This document shows positions 33,418-41,911 of a DNA stretch of 64,000 nucleotides, piece by piece (positions within the stretch are counted from its first letter, which is position 1; each line of letters begins with the position of its first letter). The notes under the pieces are model-generated. The model worked only from the letters and a program-made list of their open reading frames with translations. It was not told the DNA's origin and did not search any database. The stretch comes from Flavobacteriales bacterium. GTDB taxonomy: Bacteria; Bacteroidota; Bacteroidia; Flavobacteriales_C; GCA-002722245. Location: contig JAHEZM010000013.1 in the NCBI GenBank assembly GCA_023251075.1, positions 1 to 64,000 on the forward strand, given 5' to 3'. The translations under genes and the position numbers were made by a program.

Positions 33418-36400
33418 ATGAGGAAAACACTTTTAATAGGATTTGTATTCTTGACTTTTAGTCTGTCGATGGCCCAAATTGAAGGGTTTAAGTCAGCCCC
33501 TAAAAGGTTTGAAATGCCTGCTTCTGTTAGAGATTCCGATTATTTACATCAAAATGTTGTATTTAAATTACGTCCTTCCAGTGCTTCATTGATAGAGGGA
33601 AATACAATCAATCACAGTGATCTAATTTCTTTACTCAAAATAATAGATGGAACTTTAATCAGAAAATTTCCTAATCACCATCCCTTTATTAATTCTAGGT
33701 CTAAGGTTGTGAATCCAATGGAAGGTCAACCTTTAGTTGATTTGTCGTTGATTTTTCAAATTGAATACAAATCATCTCATTCTATTGCTCAAATCATCAA
33801 TCAACTATATGGATTTGGAATAGTAGAATATGCTGAACCTATTTATTTGCCGAGATTGTGTACGAATGATCCAAACTTCACTGATCAGTATTATTTGCAA
33901 TTACTTCAAACACCGAATGCCTGGTGGATTCAGGATAGTGATACCAATATTGTGATTGGTATTGTAGATACTGGAGTTGAAATTACTCACCCTGATTTAA
34001 TTGCTAATATTAAATATAATTATGCCGATCCTATTGATGGAAATGATAATGATGGAGATGGTAAAATTGATAATTTTTATGGTTGGGATTTAGGTGAGAA
34101 TGATAATAATCCAACTCCAACGGCAGGTGGACACCATGGAACCTGGGTTTCTGGTTGTGCTGCTGCAGTTCACGATAATGGAATAGGTGGTGCTGGTGTT
34201 GGTAATACCACAAAGATTCTTCCTATAAAAATAACAAACTCAGCAGGATATTTAACTGCCGCTTATGATGGAATAGTTTATGCAGCAGACCACGGTTGTA
34301 AAGTTATTAATACATCGTGGGGAAGTCCGGGAGCTTATTCAATGTACAACCAGGAAATAGTAAATTATGCAGTGGTAAACAAAGGCTGTGTATTAGTAGC
34401 AGCTGCTGGTAATGATAATAATGAAGGGCTTTATTATCCGGCATCTTATGAAAATGTGATAAGTGTTGGAGGAAGTGATAAATTGGATCAGAAATGGTAT
34501 GTTTCTAATGTGAAAGGATCGAATTACAACGATTATATTGATGTAGTGGCTCCTGCTCAGGCTATTTATACAACCTATCAAAATGGAACTTTTATCAATA
34601 TAGGTGGAGGAACTTCATTTGCTTCACCTATGGTGGCTGCTACTGCGGCACTGGTGTTAGCAAAATATCCAAGTTATTCTCCACAACAGGTGGCTGCAAT
34701 CATAAAAATGACCGCTACAGATATTTATTCTATTTCTTACAATCAACCTTACAAAGGTAAGTTAGGAACTGGTCGGGTGAGTACTTTGAATGCAGTTACA
34801 GCAATGACAGAAGCATATATTGCACCTTATAAAATAAGAACTAATTCCACGAGCTTTTCATCGGGAGACACATCAGTTTTTTATATTGACTTGATTAATT
34901 ATTTATCGGTATCAAATGCTATTGATGTTACTATCTCTACAACAAATCCAGATGTTACCATTTTAGATTCAATGGCCACGTATGGTTGGATAGGCTCGCT
35001 GGAGATTAAGCAATCTTCAGATAATTTTAAAATTCTTGTTAATCCAAGTGCTTCAGTAAATGAAAGAATTAGTGTGATGGTAATAGCAACAGATGGAATT
35101 CACAAATGGAAGGAAATGATAGATTTTTTTGTGAATAAGGATTATGTTGATGTTCATGTGAATCAAATATCAACTTCAATAACAAGCTATGGAATGCTTG
35201 GATATAATTTTTCTATGATGGGTGAAGGATTCAAATACAAAAATTCATCTTCCTCTATTTTTGAAATGGGTTTAATAGTGGCGCAGGATTCTACCATCAT
35301 TTCAACAGCAAGAGAAACCGATTTTTATTCACCATTTAATTTGAAGTCAACAACCAGCGGTGAATCAGATTTGGATGTTGAGGGAACATTTGATGACGCT
35401 TTTAATTCGTCTAATGTGAATGTAGATGTTAAAATTAAATCAATGGCATGGAGTTCTTCCGGAAATGATAAATACGTGATGGTTGATTATTGCTTCAAGA
35501 ATAAAAATAATACGGATATCAATAATGCTTATATAGGATTATATACCGACTTTGATATTATAGATAGAAATAAAAATTTAGCCAATTATAATTCAGCAAA
35601 GAAAATTGGTTATGCCTATAAAGATAATGGTGATTATTTTGGAGTTCAGCTACTCAGTAATGAAACACCTTTTTATTATGCATTCAATACAGATGGGCGA
35701 AATAATAGTATTGCAACTGTAGATGGTTTTAGTAATGGAGAGCAGTGGAATTCGATGTCGAAGGGAGTTTCTCGCAGTTCTGCTGATTTGGGTGATGTGT
35801 CTACGATAATTGGAGCTGGACCATTGAATATTAAAGCGGGAGATTCTTTATGGATAACCTTTGCATTATTAGCGGGAGATAATTTGAATGATTTACTTAC
35901 GAGTGCAACCAATGCAAATAATAAATACAAAGAGATTAGAGGTATTCAGTTGAGTTTACAAAATCTTACTGAAATTAGTTGTAATGGAGCTGCTGATGGT
36001 GAAATTGAAATGGCTGTGAATAGCTTGGGTGGTACATACACTACTTCATGGACTAATAACAACGACACCACCCCAAAGATATCTGGTTTAGGTCCTAATA
36101 TGTATCAGATCAAAGTGAAAAACAAAAGAAATTTAGAAGCTTATCAATCTTTTACAATAAGTGAACCTCCGCTTTTAACAGCTTCTTTAACTAAGCAAAA
36201 AGATGTACTTTGTTATGGCACGAAAACAGGAGCTGTAAATTTGACTGTGGGTGGTGGTACTCCAAATTATTATTACAATTGGAATAATCCTGCCATTACT
36301 GGTGTTGCTAACCCTTCACTTCCTGCCGGTACTCATCATCTTACCGTAACAGACGTAAATGGATGTACAGCAGAAGATACTATTACCATTACTCAACCAA

Positions 36401-36930
36401 GCGCCTTAAAAGCTACTTGTTTTTGCATTAATGATACTACCGGTGAATGTATAGGTGTAGCAGGCGTGCATGCGCAAGGCGGCAGTGGAAGTTTATCGTA
36501 TTTATGGAACGATGCCAATGCGCAAATTTCCGATTCAGCTACTGGTTTATGTGAAGGATCTTATTCTGTAATTATTACTGATATCAATAATTGTAAAGTA
36601 TCGAAGGTGATGACTATTACTGGTAAACCAGCTTCTAATAATGGAAATGCAATTGATGAAATCAATTCTGATTTATTCAAATTAACAGCTTTCCCAAATC
36701 CTGCAGCTACTTATTTCATTCTGGAGTTTGAAATCGATAAACAAGCTTCTATCAATTTATCTTTATATGATGAACAAGGAAGATTATCGAAATCAATTTT
36801 GAATGGTGAATATAAACAAGGCGCTTATAAGGTTGTAGTGTGTAGTAATGATTTGGCTAATGGTTATTATTATTACAAACTGCTTTCCAATAACAATTCG
36901 GCTAGCGGCAAGGTAACGGTGATAAATTAA
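33418..36930 (+). CDS. Large subtilisin-like (S8) peptidase, tandem paralogue, with T9SS sorting domain
   Basis: The 1170-residue product has a signal peptide ending LSMAQ, a propeptide-like region and an S8 domain. The triad is Asp184 (GIVDTGVEITHPDL), His240 (GGHHGTW) and Ser400 (GGGTSFASP), with the same DGNDNDGDGKIDNF insert as its neighbour. A long beta-rich middle region and three SprB-like repeats follow (CNGAADGEIEMAV, CYGTKTGAVNLTV and the block around GECIGVAGVHAQGG). The C-terminus has the T9SS signal starting TAFPNPAATYF and ending GKVTVIN. It likely arose by duplication of the preceding gene; a 50-bp block is still identical. Confidence 0.9.
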   Translation: MRKTLLIGFVFLTFSLSMAQIEGFKSAPKRFEMPASVRDSDYLHQNVVFKLRPSSASLIEGNTINHSDLISLLKIIDGTLIRKFPNHHPFINSRSKVVNPMEGQPLVDLSLIFQIEYKSSHSIAQIINQLYGFGIVEYAEPIYLPRLCTNDPNFTDQYYLQLLQTPNAWWIQDSDTNIVIGIVDTGVEITHPDLIANIKYNYADPIDGNDNDGDGKIDNFYGWDLGENDNNPTPTAGGHHGTWVSGCAAAVHDNGIGGAGVGNTTKILPIKITNSAGYLTAAYDGIVYAADHGCKVINTSWGSPGAYSMYNQEIVNYAVVNKGCVLVAAAGNDNNEGLYYPASYENVISVGGSDKLDQKWYVSNVKGSNYNDYIDVVAPAQAIYTTYQNGTFINIGGGTSFASPMVAATAALVLAKYPSYSPQQVAAIIKMTATDIYSISYNQPYKGKLGTGRVSTLNAVTAMTEAYIAPYKIRTNSTSFSSGDTSVFYIDLINYLSVSNAIDVTISTTNPDVTILDSMATYGWIGSLEIKQSSDNFKILVNPSASVNERISVMVIATDGIHKWKEMIDFFVNKDYVDVHVNQISTSITSYGMLGYNFSMMGEGFKYKNSSSSIFEMGLIVAQDSTIISTARETDFYSPFNLKSTTSGESDLDVEGTFDDAFNSSNVNVDVKIKSMAWSSSGNDKYVMVDYCFKNKNNTDINNAYIGLYTDFDIIDRNKNLANYNSAKKIGYAYKDNGDYFGVQLLSNETPFYYAFNTDGRNNSIATVDGFSNGEQWNSMSKGVSRSSADLGDVSTIIGAGPLNIKAGDSLWITFALLAGDNLNDLLTSATNANNKYKEIRGIQLSLQNLTEISCNGAADGEIEMAVNSLGGTYTTSWTNNNDTTPKISGLGPNMYQIKVKNKRNLEAYQSFTISEPPLLTASLTKQKDVLCYGTKTGAVNLTVGGGTPNYYYNWNNPAITGVANPSLPAGTHHLTVTDVNGCTAEDTITITQPSALKATCFCINDTTGECIGVAGVHAQGGSGSLSYLWNDANAQISDSATGLCEGSYSVIITDINNCKVSKVMTITGKPASNNGNAIDEINSDLFKLTAFPNPAATYFILEFEIDKQASINLSLYDEQGRLSKSILNGEYKQGAYKVVVCSNDLANGYYYYKLLSNNNSASGKVTVIN
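34006..34055 (+). repeat. 50-bp segment identical to 30635-30684
   Basis: This is the second copy of the identical block, in the second subtilase gene. Identity of silent positions here contrasts with the rest of the two genes. Confidence 0.9.
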
Positions 36931-36992
36931 TCGTCGCAATATTTTCTTCCCCCGTCAGGTTTTTTTTATAACTTTCCCAAAAATTTAGTTTT

Positions 36993-37556
36993 ATGGATAT
37001 TTCAGGAATTTTTGCGATTAGTGGTAAACCGGGTTTATTTAAGAGTATTGCCCAAAGCAAACACGGAGTGATTGTGGAGTCGTTAATTGATAAAAAAAGA
37101 TTTAATGCTTATACAAGTTATAAAGTGAGTTCATTAGAAGATATTACAGTGTTTTCTGTAGATGAGGATGTTACATTATTAGAAGTATTCAAAAGCATAG
37201 CCGAAAAAGAAAATTATAAAGCAATTCAAGTAATTGAAACAGCAAACAAAGAAGATTTAAGAGCTTATTTCGCTGTTGTTGTACCTACTTATGATGCAGA
37301 TCGTGTTTATGATTCTGATATCAAGAAAATTTTAAAATGGTATAATTTATTACATCAAAATGGAAGAATAGTGAAGGCTTCAGAAGTGAAGGAAGAAGTT
37401 AAAGATGTAGAAGTAGCTAAGGAGGAAACAAAATCGGAAAAGCCCAAAGCAAAAGCACCCAAAGCAAAGGCAATTACAAAAGAAGAGAAGAGCGAGGAAA
37501 AAGCAGTAAAACCAGCGGTGAAAAAGAAAGCTCCCGCAAAAAAGAAAGCTGAGTAA
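36993..37556 (+). CDS. DUF5606 domain protein with Lys/Ala/Pro-rich tail
   Basis: The 187-residue product begins MDISGIFAISGKPGLFKSIA, the start of the DUF5606 domain, which runs to about residue 130 (KKILKWYNLLHQNGRI). The rest is a low-complexity tail rich in Lys, Ala, Glu and Pro (KPKAKAPKAKAITKEEKSEE). This family is conserved in Bacteroidota, has no signal peptide and is probably cytoplasmic. The function is unknown, though the basic tail could bind nucleic acid. It has its own terminator downstream, shared with the convergent murB. Confidence 0.85.
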   Translation: MDISGIFAISGKPGLFKSIAQSKHGVIVESLIDKKRFNAYTSYKVSSLEDITVFSVDEDVTLLEVFKSIAEKENYKAIQVIETANKEDLRAYFAVVVPTYDADRVYDSDIKKILKWYNLLHQNGRIVKASEVKEEVKDVEVAKEETKSEKPKAKAPKAKAITKEEKSEEKAVKPAVKKKAPAKKKAE

Positions 37557-37570
37557 TTAGATATTAAATA

Positions 37571-37602
37571 AAAAAACTCCTGATTTATCAGGAGTTTTTT
37601 TT
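37571..37602. terminator. Bidirectional terminator between DUF5606 gene and murB
   Basis: CTCCTGAT (37577-37584) pairs with ATCAGGAG (37587-37594), with an A-run before and a T-run after it. It could therefore end transcription in both directions between these convergent genes. Confidence 0.85.
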
Positions 37603-37603
37603 G

Positions 37604-38617
37604 TTATATCATATTGACTTCTCTTTCCAGTTCAATTCCAAAGATGTCGTTTATGGATTCAATGATTTTTGAAGAAAGATCGTAGATCTCTTTACCCGTG
37701 GCGTTACTGTAGTTCACCAGCACCAAAGCTTGGTTTTTATGCACTCCGTAATTACCAAATGTTTTTCCTTTCCAACCTGCTTTTTCAATCAGCCAACCTG
37801 CAGCAACTTTCACGTTTTCACCAGCAGGGTAAGAACTTATATCAGAGTATTTTAATTTTAATTCGTTGAATTTTACTTTTGAAATTACTGGATTTTTGAA
37901 AAAACTTCCGGCATTTCCTATTTCTTTTGGATCGGGTAATTTAGATCTTCGAATACTACACACAGCATCACTAATTGCTTTAACACTCAATTCTGTAATA
38001 CCTTTGCTGCTGAGTTCATCTTTTATTTGCCCGTAATCAATCTTGAATTCGGGGGACTTATTTAGTTTAAAAGTAACTGAAGTGATAAAATATTTTCCTT
38101 TCAATTCGTGCTTGAAAATACTTTCACGATAACCAAAATTACAATCGGAATTATTGAATGATCTTGTCTCACCTGTTTCTAAATTTATTGCTTCACAGGA
38201 GTGAAAGGTATCTTTGATTTCAACCCCATATGCTCCAATGTTTTGTATCGGTGCGGCACCAACGGTTCCGGGTATTAGGGAAAGATTCTCTATTCCACCT
38301 AAATTTTTAGCAATTGCAAATTGCACGAATTCGTGCCATACTTCACCGGCTGCCGCTTTTAGCAAACAATATTTTTCATTTTCATGGATAACTTCAATTC
38401 CTTTAAGGTTATTTTTTAAAATCAAACCATTGAAATCCTGAGTTAATAGCATATTACTTCCTCCACCTAGAATTAAAGTATTAAATTCGTTCGGATATTT
38501 CGCAGCAATTACTTTTTTGAGAATTTCAATATTGTTGATTTCAATGAAATGACTAGCATTTGCATTGATATGAAATGTGTTGAATGGGTGTAATGAAACG
38601 TTGGTTTGAAGTATCAT
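37604..38617 (-). CDS. murB: UDP-N-acetylenolpyruvoylglucosamine reductase
   Basis: The 337-residue flavoenzyme reduces UDP-GlcNAc-enolpyruvate to UDP-MurNAc with NADPH, the second committed step of peptidoglycan synthesis. Visible motifs are the FAD-binding LILGGGSNML and LSLIPGTVGAAPIQNIGAYG, Arg164 in FGYRESIFK, and the proton donor Ser238 in GNAGSFFKNP. The residue after YGVEIKD and the C-terminal block match the longer type I MurB. It is convergent with the DUF5606 gene and divergent from the glycosyltransferases. Confidence 0.96.
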   Translation of the reverse strand: MILQTNVSLHPFNTFHINANASHFIEINNIEILKKVIAAKYPNEFNTLILGGGSNMLLTQDFNGLILKNNLKGIEVIHENEKYCLLKAAAGEVWHEFVQFAIAKNLGGIENLSLIPGTVGAAPIQNIGAYGVEIKDTFHSCEAINLETGETRSFNNSDCNFGYRESIFKHELKGKYFITSVTFKLNKSPEFKIDYGQIKDELSSKGITELSVKAISDAVCSIRRSKLPDPKEIGNAGSFFKNPVISKVKFNELKLKYSDISSYPAGENVKVAAGWLIEKAGWKGKTFGNYGVHKNQALVLVNYSNATGKEIYDLSSKIIESINDIFGIELEREVNMI

Positions 38618-38644
38618 ACCTTAAAGGTAATTACGAATTATTTA

Positions 38645-38672
38645 TTTGTAACCGCATGAATTTATATTTTTG
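38645..38672 (+). promoter_or_regulatory. Promoter of the glycosyltransferase pair
   Basis: TTTG at 38645-38648 and TATTTTTG at 38665-38672 are 16 bp apart and match TTTG/TAnnTTTG, 18 bp before the TTG start codon of the first glycosyltransferase. Confidence 0.6.
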
Positions 38673-38689
38673 CACAAAAGAGAGTTGAT

Positions 38690-39811
38690 TTGAAAAAGAT
38701 TATCGTATCTGTAATAAATGATTTATCTACTGATCAAAGAGTACACAGGCATTGTGATACACTGGTGAAGAAGGGATATGAGGTATTGTTGGTAGGGCGT
38801 CAATGGAGAGATAGTCTTCCTATTGAGGGGAGAAATTATTCTACCAAGAGAATGCGACTTCTGTTTAATAAAGGTGCTTTATTTTATGCTGAATACAATA
38901 TTAGATTGTTTTTCTTTTTATTGTTTACCAAAGCTCATGGCTATTTTAGCAATGATTTAGATACCCTTCTACCTAATTTTTTATGCTCTATAATCAAAAG
39001 AAAACCATTGATTTATGATAGTCACGAGTATTTTACTGAAGTTCCTGAACTTCAAAACAGAAAGTTTCCTCGAGGTGTTTGGATAGCGATAGAAAAATTA
39101 ATTTTCCCTAAACTAAAAAATGTAATTACTGTCAATACTTCTATTGCAAACATCTATCAGTCAAATTATGCGGTAAGTATGGCTGTTGTTAGAAATGTAC
39201 CGTTGAGTAGAAATATACCCAAAGTTTCCCGCGAAGAATTAGGAATTGATCCCAATAAAAAAGTGATGATTTTACAGGGTGCTGGCATTAATAAGGATAG
39301 GGGGGTGGAGGAATTAGTGGAAGCTATGTGGTATATACATTCTAATGATATTCTGTTAATTATTGTTGGAACCGGTGATGTGATGGAAAAAATTGATGAA
39401 TTGGTTTGGCGTCATGCTTTAGAGAAAAAAGTGATGCTCACCGGAAAGCTTCCAATGGAAGATGTAGTGAAATATACTTCTATAGCCGATTTAGGTATAA
39501 CTTTAGATAAAGATACCAATTTGAATTATCGCTATAGTTTGCCCAATAAACTCTTTGATTATATTCAGTGCGGATTACCTGTTTTTGCTACCAATTTGGT
39601 AGAAGTGAAACGCATAATTGATCAATATGAATTGGGAGAAGTAGCCAGTCATTTAGAGGCCAGTTATTTAGCAAAAAAATTGGAAGAACTAATGCATGAC
39701 GATGAAAAACTAGCCAGATACCGGGCAAATTCTGTTAAAGCCTCTCTGGAGTTAAATTGGGAAAATGAAAAAGTTGTTTTAGAACAAGTGATTGATAATG
39801 CCTACCATTAA
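38690..39811 (+). CDS. Glycosyltransferase, GT-B fold (GT4-like)
   Basis: The 373-residue product begins with a TTG codon (MKKIIVSVINDLSTDQRVHRH). It has the GT-B layout with YFSNDLDTLLPNF and YDSHEYFTEVPEL in the first domain. VMILQGAGINKDRGVEELVEAM and the nucleotide-sugar-binding segment YSLPNKLFDYIQCGLPVFATN lie in the second. It would transfer a sugar from a nucleotide donor in the making of surface polysaccharide or lipid-linked glycan, and the acceptor is unknown. The next gene overlaps its end by 14 bp, so the two are co-translated. Confidence 0.85.
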   Translation: MKKIIVSVINDLSTDQRVHRHCDTLVKKGYEVLLVGRQWRDSLPIEGRNYSTKRMRLLFNKGALFYAEYNIRLFFFLLFTKAHGYFSNDLDTLLPNFLCSIIKRKPLIYDSHEYFTEVPELQNRKFPRGVWIAIEKLIFPKLKNVITVNTSIANIYQSNYAVSMAVVRNVPLSRNIPKVSREELGIDPNKKVMILQGAGINKDRGVEELVEAMWYIHSNDILLIIVGTGDVMEKIDELVWRHALEKKVMLTGKLPMEDVVKYTSIADLGITLDKDTNLNYRYSLPNKLFDYIQCGLPVFATNLVEVKRIIDQYELGEVASHLEASYLAKKLEELMHDDEKLARYRANSVKASLELNWENEKVVLEQVIDNAYH

Positions 39812-40931
39812 AAAATTAAATTTAGTTGCATTTGCAATTCCTTATCCGCCCAATTACGGTGGAGCTATTGATGTCTTCTATAAAATAAAAAACTTGCATG
39901 CATTGGGTGTTTCGATTGTTTTACATGTTTTCAGGTATGATACAAGAGAGATAGGAGAGTTGGAGAAATACTGTGATAAAATTTATTTCTACGAAAGAAA
40001 AAGAAGTTTTTTTGATCAACTTTCTTTTTTGCCCTTTATTGTAAAATCGAGAGATAGCCTAGAGTTGTTGGGAAATTTAAAATCTAACAATTATCCAATT
40101 TTGTTCGAGGGCTTACACACTACCTTTGTGATGAATCACCCCGATTTACAGAATCGTAGTAAATTTCTACGTATGCATAATATTGAAAGTGATTATTATA
40201 GTCACTTGTGTGCAGCGGAAAAATCATGGCTAAAGAAATTGTTTTTTTGGTTTGAGTCGAAAAAACTTAAAAAATATGAGAATCGCGCATTATCAGGAAA
40301 TATTAAGATCATTGCAATTTCAAAAAAAGATGAAATATTTTTAAATAAACAATTTGGAAATACTACTATGGTAGGAGCTTTTCATGCGTTTAACACCTTG
40401 CAAATAAAAGAAGGAAAAGGCAATTTTGCTTTTTATCATGGCAAATTAGATGTGGCAGAAAACAATGAGGCGGCTTTGTTTTTAGTGCAAAAAGTGTTTT
40501 CTAAAATCAATTATCCTTTGATTATTGCCGGATCAAATCCTAGTTTTGAACTTATGGAGGAAGCCAAAAAATATGCGCATATAGAAATAAAATCTTCTAT
40601 CTCTACCGATCAAATAAATGCACTGTTACAAGATGCTCAGGTGAATGTTTTACCAACTTTCCAAGCTACAGGTGTAAAGTTAAAGTTATTGTCGGCATTG
40701 TATTCCGGGAGGTTTTGTTTGGTAAATGATTTTATGATAAAAGGCACTGGATTAGATCAATATTGTACTGTTGTAAATGATCCCGAAGAATGGATGTCGG
40801 CTTTAAAGAAAATAGAAAACAATGTTTTTAGTTCCGAACTCGTGGAGGAAAGAAGAGAGATTGTTAGTGGTGATTTCTCCAATGAACCCAACGCAAAAAA
40901 ACTTTACAAAATTCTATTTGCTTCTTCGTGA
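39798..40931 (+). CDS. Glycosyltransferase-like protein
   Basis: The 377-residue product has the GT-B pattern: IPYPPNYGGAIDVFYK near the N-terminus, KFLRMHNIESDYYSHL, IAISKKDEIFLNKQFG, and the donor-side segment INALLQDAQVNVLPTFQATGVKLKLL. It resembles mannosyl- or glucosyltransferases that act in exopolysaccharide synthesis. The start at 39798 overlaps the previous gene by 14 bp. Its last 28 bp overlap the convergent ftsE gene on the other strand. Confidence 0.8.
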   Translation: MPTIKKLNLVAFAIPYPPNYGGAIDVFYKIKNLHALGVSIVLHVFRYDTREIGELEKYCDKIYFYERKRSFFDQLSFLPFIVKSRDSLELLGNLKSNNYPILFEGLHTTFVMNHPDLQNRSKFLRMHNIESDYYSHLCAAEKSWLKKLFFWFESKKLKKYENRALSGNIKIIAISKKDEIFLNKQFGNTTMVGAFHAFNTLQIKEGKGNFAFYHGKLDVAENNEAALFLVQKVFSKINYPLIIAGSNPSFELMEEAKKYAHIEIKSSISTDQINALLQDAQVNVLPTFQATGVKLKLLSALYSGRFCLVNDFMIKGTGLDQYCTVVNDPEEWMSALKKIENNVFSSELVEERREIVSGDFSNEPNAKKLYKILFASS

Positions 40932-41584
40932 ATGTTTTGATTCTCAAAACGAATGGTGCGTGCTGCAAAATTTTTAATTAAGCTGTGATCATGTGTTGCC
41001 ATTACCACCGTTGTACCTTCTTTGTTGATATTAAATAATAGTTTAATAATGCCTTCTGATGTTTCTGGATCTAGGTTTCCGGTGGGTTCGTCAGCTAAAA
41101 TTATTCTCGGACGGTTTAATAATGCTCGTGCAATAGAAACTCTTTGTTGTTCTCCTCCTGAAAGTTGATAAGGAAATTTATGTTCTGATTCACTTAAATT
41201 TACTTCCCACAATACTTCTTTGATTCTGGTTTCAATTTCACTTTTCTCAGTCCATCCGGTAGCCGTTAACACGAATAGTAAATTATCTTTTATAGTTCTG
41301 TCGTGTAACAATTGAAAGTCCTGAAAAATGATTCCCAATTGTCGTCTGAGCATAGGAATTTCTTTGCGTTTTATTTGTGCCAGATTGTAATTGATGATTT
41401 TTGCTTCTCCTGATTTCGGCTCTAGTTCGGCATAGAGTAGTTTCAAAATACTACTTTTTCCGCTTCCGGTTTTACCAATTAAATAAACAAATTCCCCCTC
41501 GTTAATAGTTAAACAGATATTATCGAGAACCTTTTGTTCTCTTTGAAAAACATCTACATTTTTTAATGATATCAATTCACTCAT
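40904..41584 (-). CDS. ftsE: Cell-division ABC transporter ATP-binding protein FtsE
   Basis: The 226-residue ATPase has Walker A GKTGSGKS (37-44), the Q-loop [10 protein letters not shown], the signature [15 protein letters not shown], Walker [14 protein letters not shown] and the H-loop [11 protein letters not shown]. The sequence and size fit FtsE, which pairs with the membrane protein FtsX to control septal peptidoglycan hydrolases. ftsX is not in the immediate neighbourhood. An assignment to a general lipoprotein exporter (LolD-like) is less likely but cannot be excluded. It follows the carrier-protein gene on the same strand after 71 bp. Confidence 0.8.
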   Translation of the reverse strand: MSELISLKNVDVFQREQKVLDNICLTINEGEFVYLIGKTGSGKSSILKLLYAELEPKSGEAKIINYNLAQIKRKEIPMLRRQLGIIFQDFQLLHDRTIKDNLLFVLTATGWTEKSEIETRIKEVLWEVNLSESEHKFPYQLSGGEQQRVSIARALLNRPRIILADEPTGNLDPETSEGIIKLLFNINKEGTTVVMATHDHSLIKNFAARTIRFENQNIHEEANRIL

Positions 41585-41655
41585 AAGTATGATAAAACTA
41601 TATTATTTAATTGTTTGCTAAAATAGCTCATTCATTTTTTAATGAACAAGCACTG

Positions 41656-41907
41656 TTAACTATTTCTGTTTAGTTTGTTATCAATCAATTTTATCAATTC
41701 ACCCACATTATTCAAATCCATTACTTCCAGGAAATGAAATTCAAGTTCATATTTCTTCTCAATTTCGTTGAGTAAAACAATATTCGTCATTGATGTCCAA
41801 GTGTCAATATCATTAGCATTTAATTCATCCTTGAGTTCAATGTTTTCTTTTCTGAAAACTCGCTTGAAAATTTCTGTTAATTCATTTTTTATTTCTTCCA
41901 TTTTCAA
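41656..41907 (-). CDS. Acyl/peptidyl carrier protein
   Basis: The 83-residue product is a carrier-protein helical bundle. It would be loaded with phosphopantetheine on Ser39 in NANDIDTWTSMTNIVLLNEI, followed by YELEFHFLEVMDLNNVGELI. It starts 4 bp after the adenylation enzyme gene, so the two are a functional pair: the enzyme activates a carboxylic acid, probably an amino acid, and loads it on this protein. The Ser lies in WTSM rather than the DSL of fatty-acid ACPs, which fits DltC- or NRPS-like carriers. Confidence 0.85.
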   Translation of the reverse strand: MKMEEIKNELTEIFKRVFRKENIELKDELNANDIDTWTSMTNIVLLNEIEKKYELEFHFLEVMDLNNVGELIKLIDNKLNRNS

Positions 41908-41911
41908 AATT

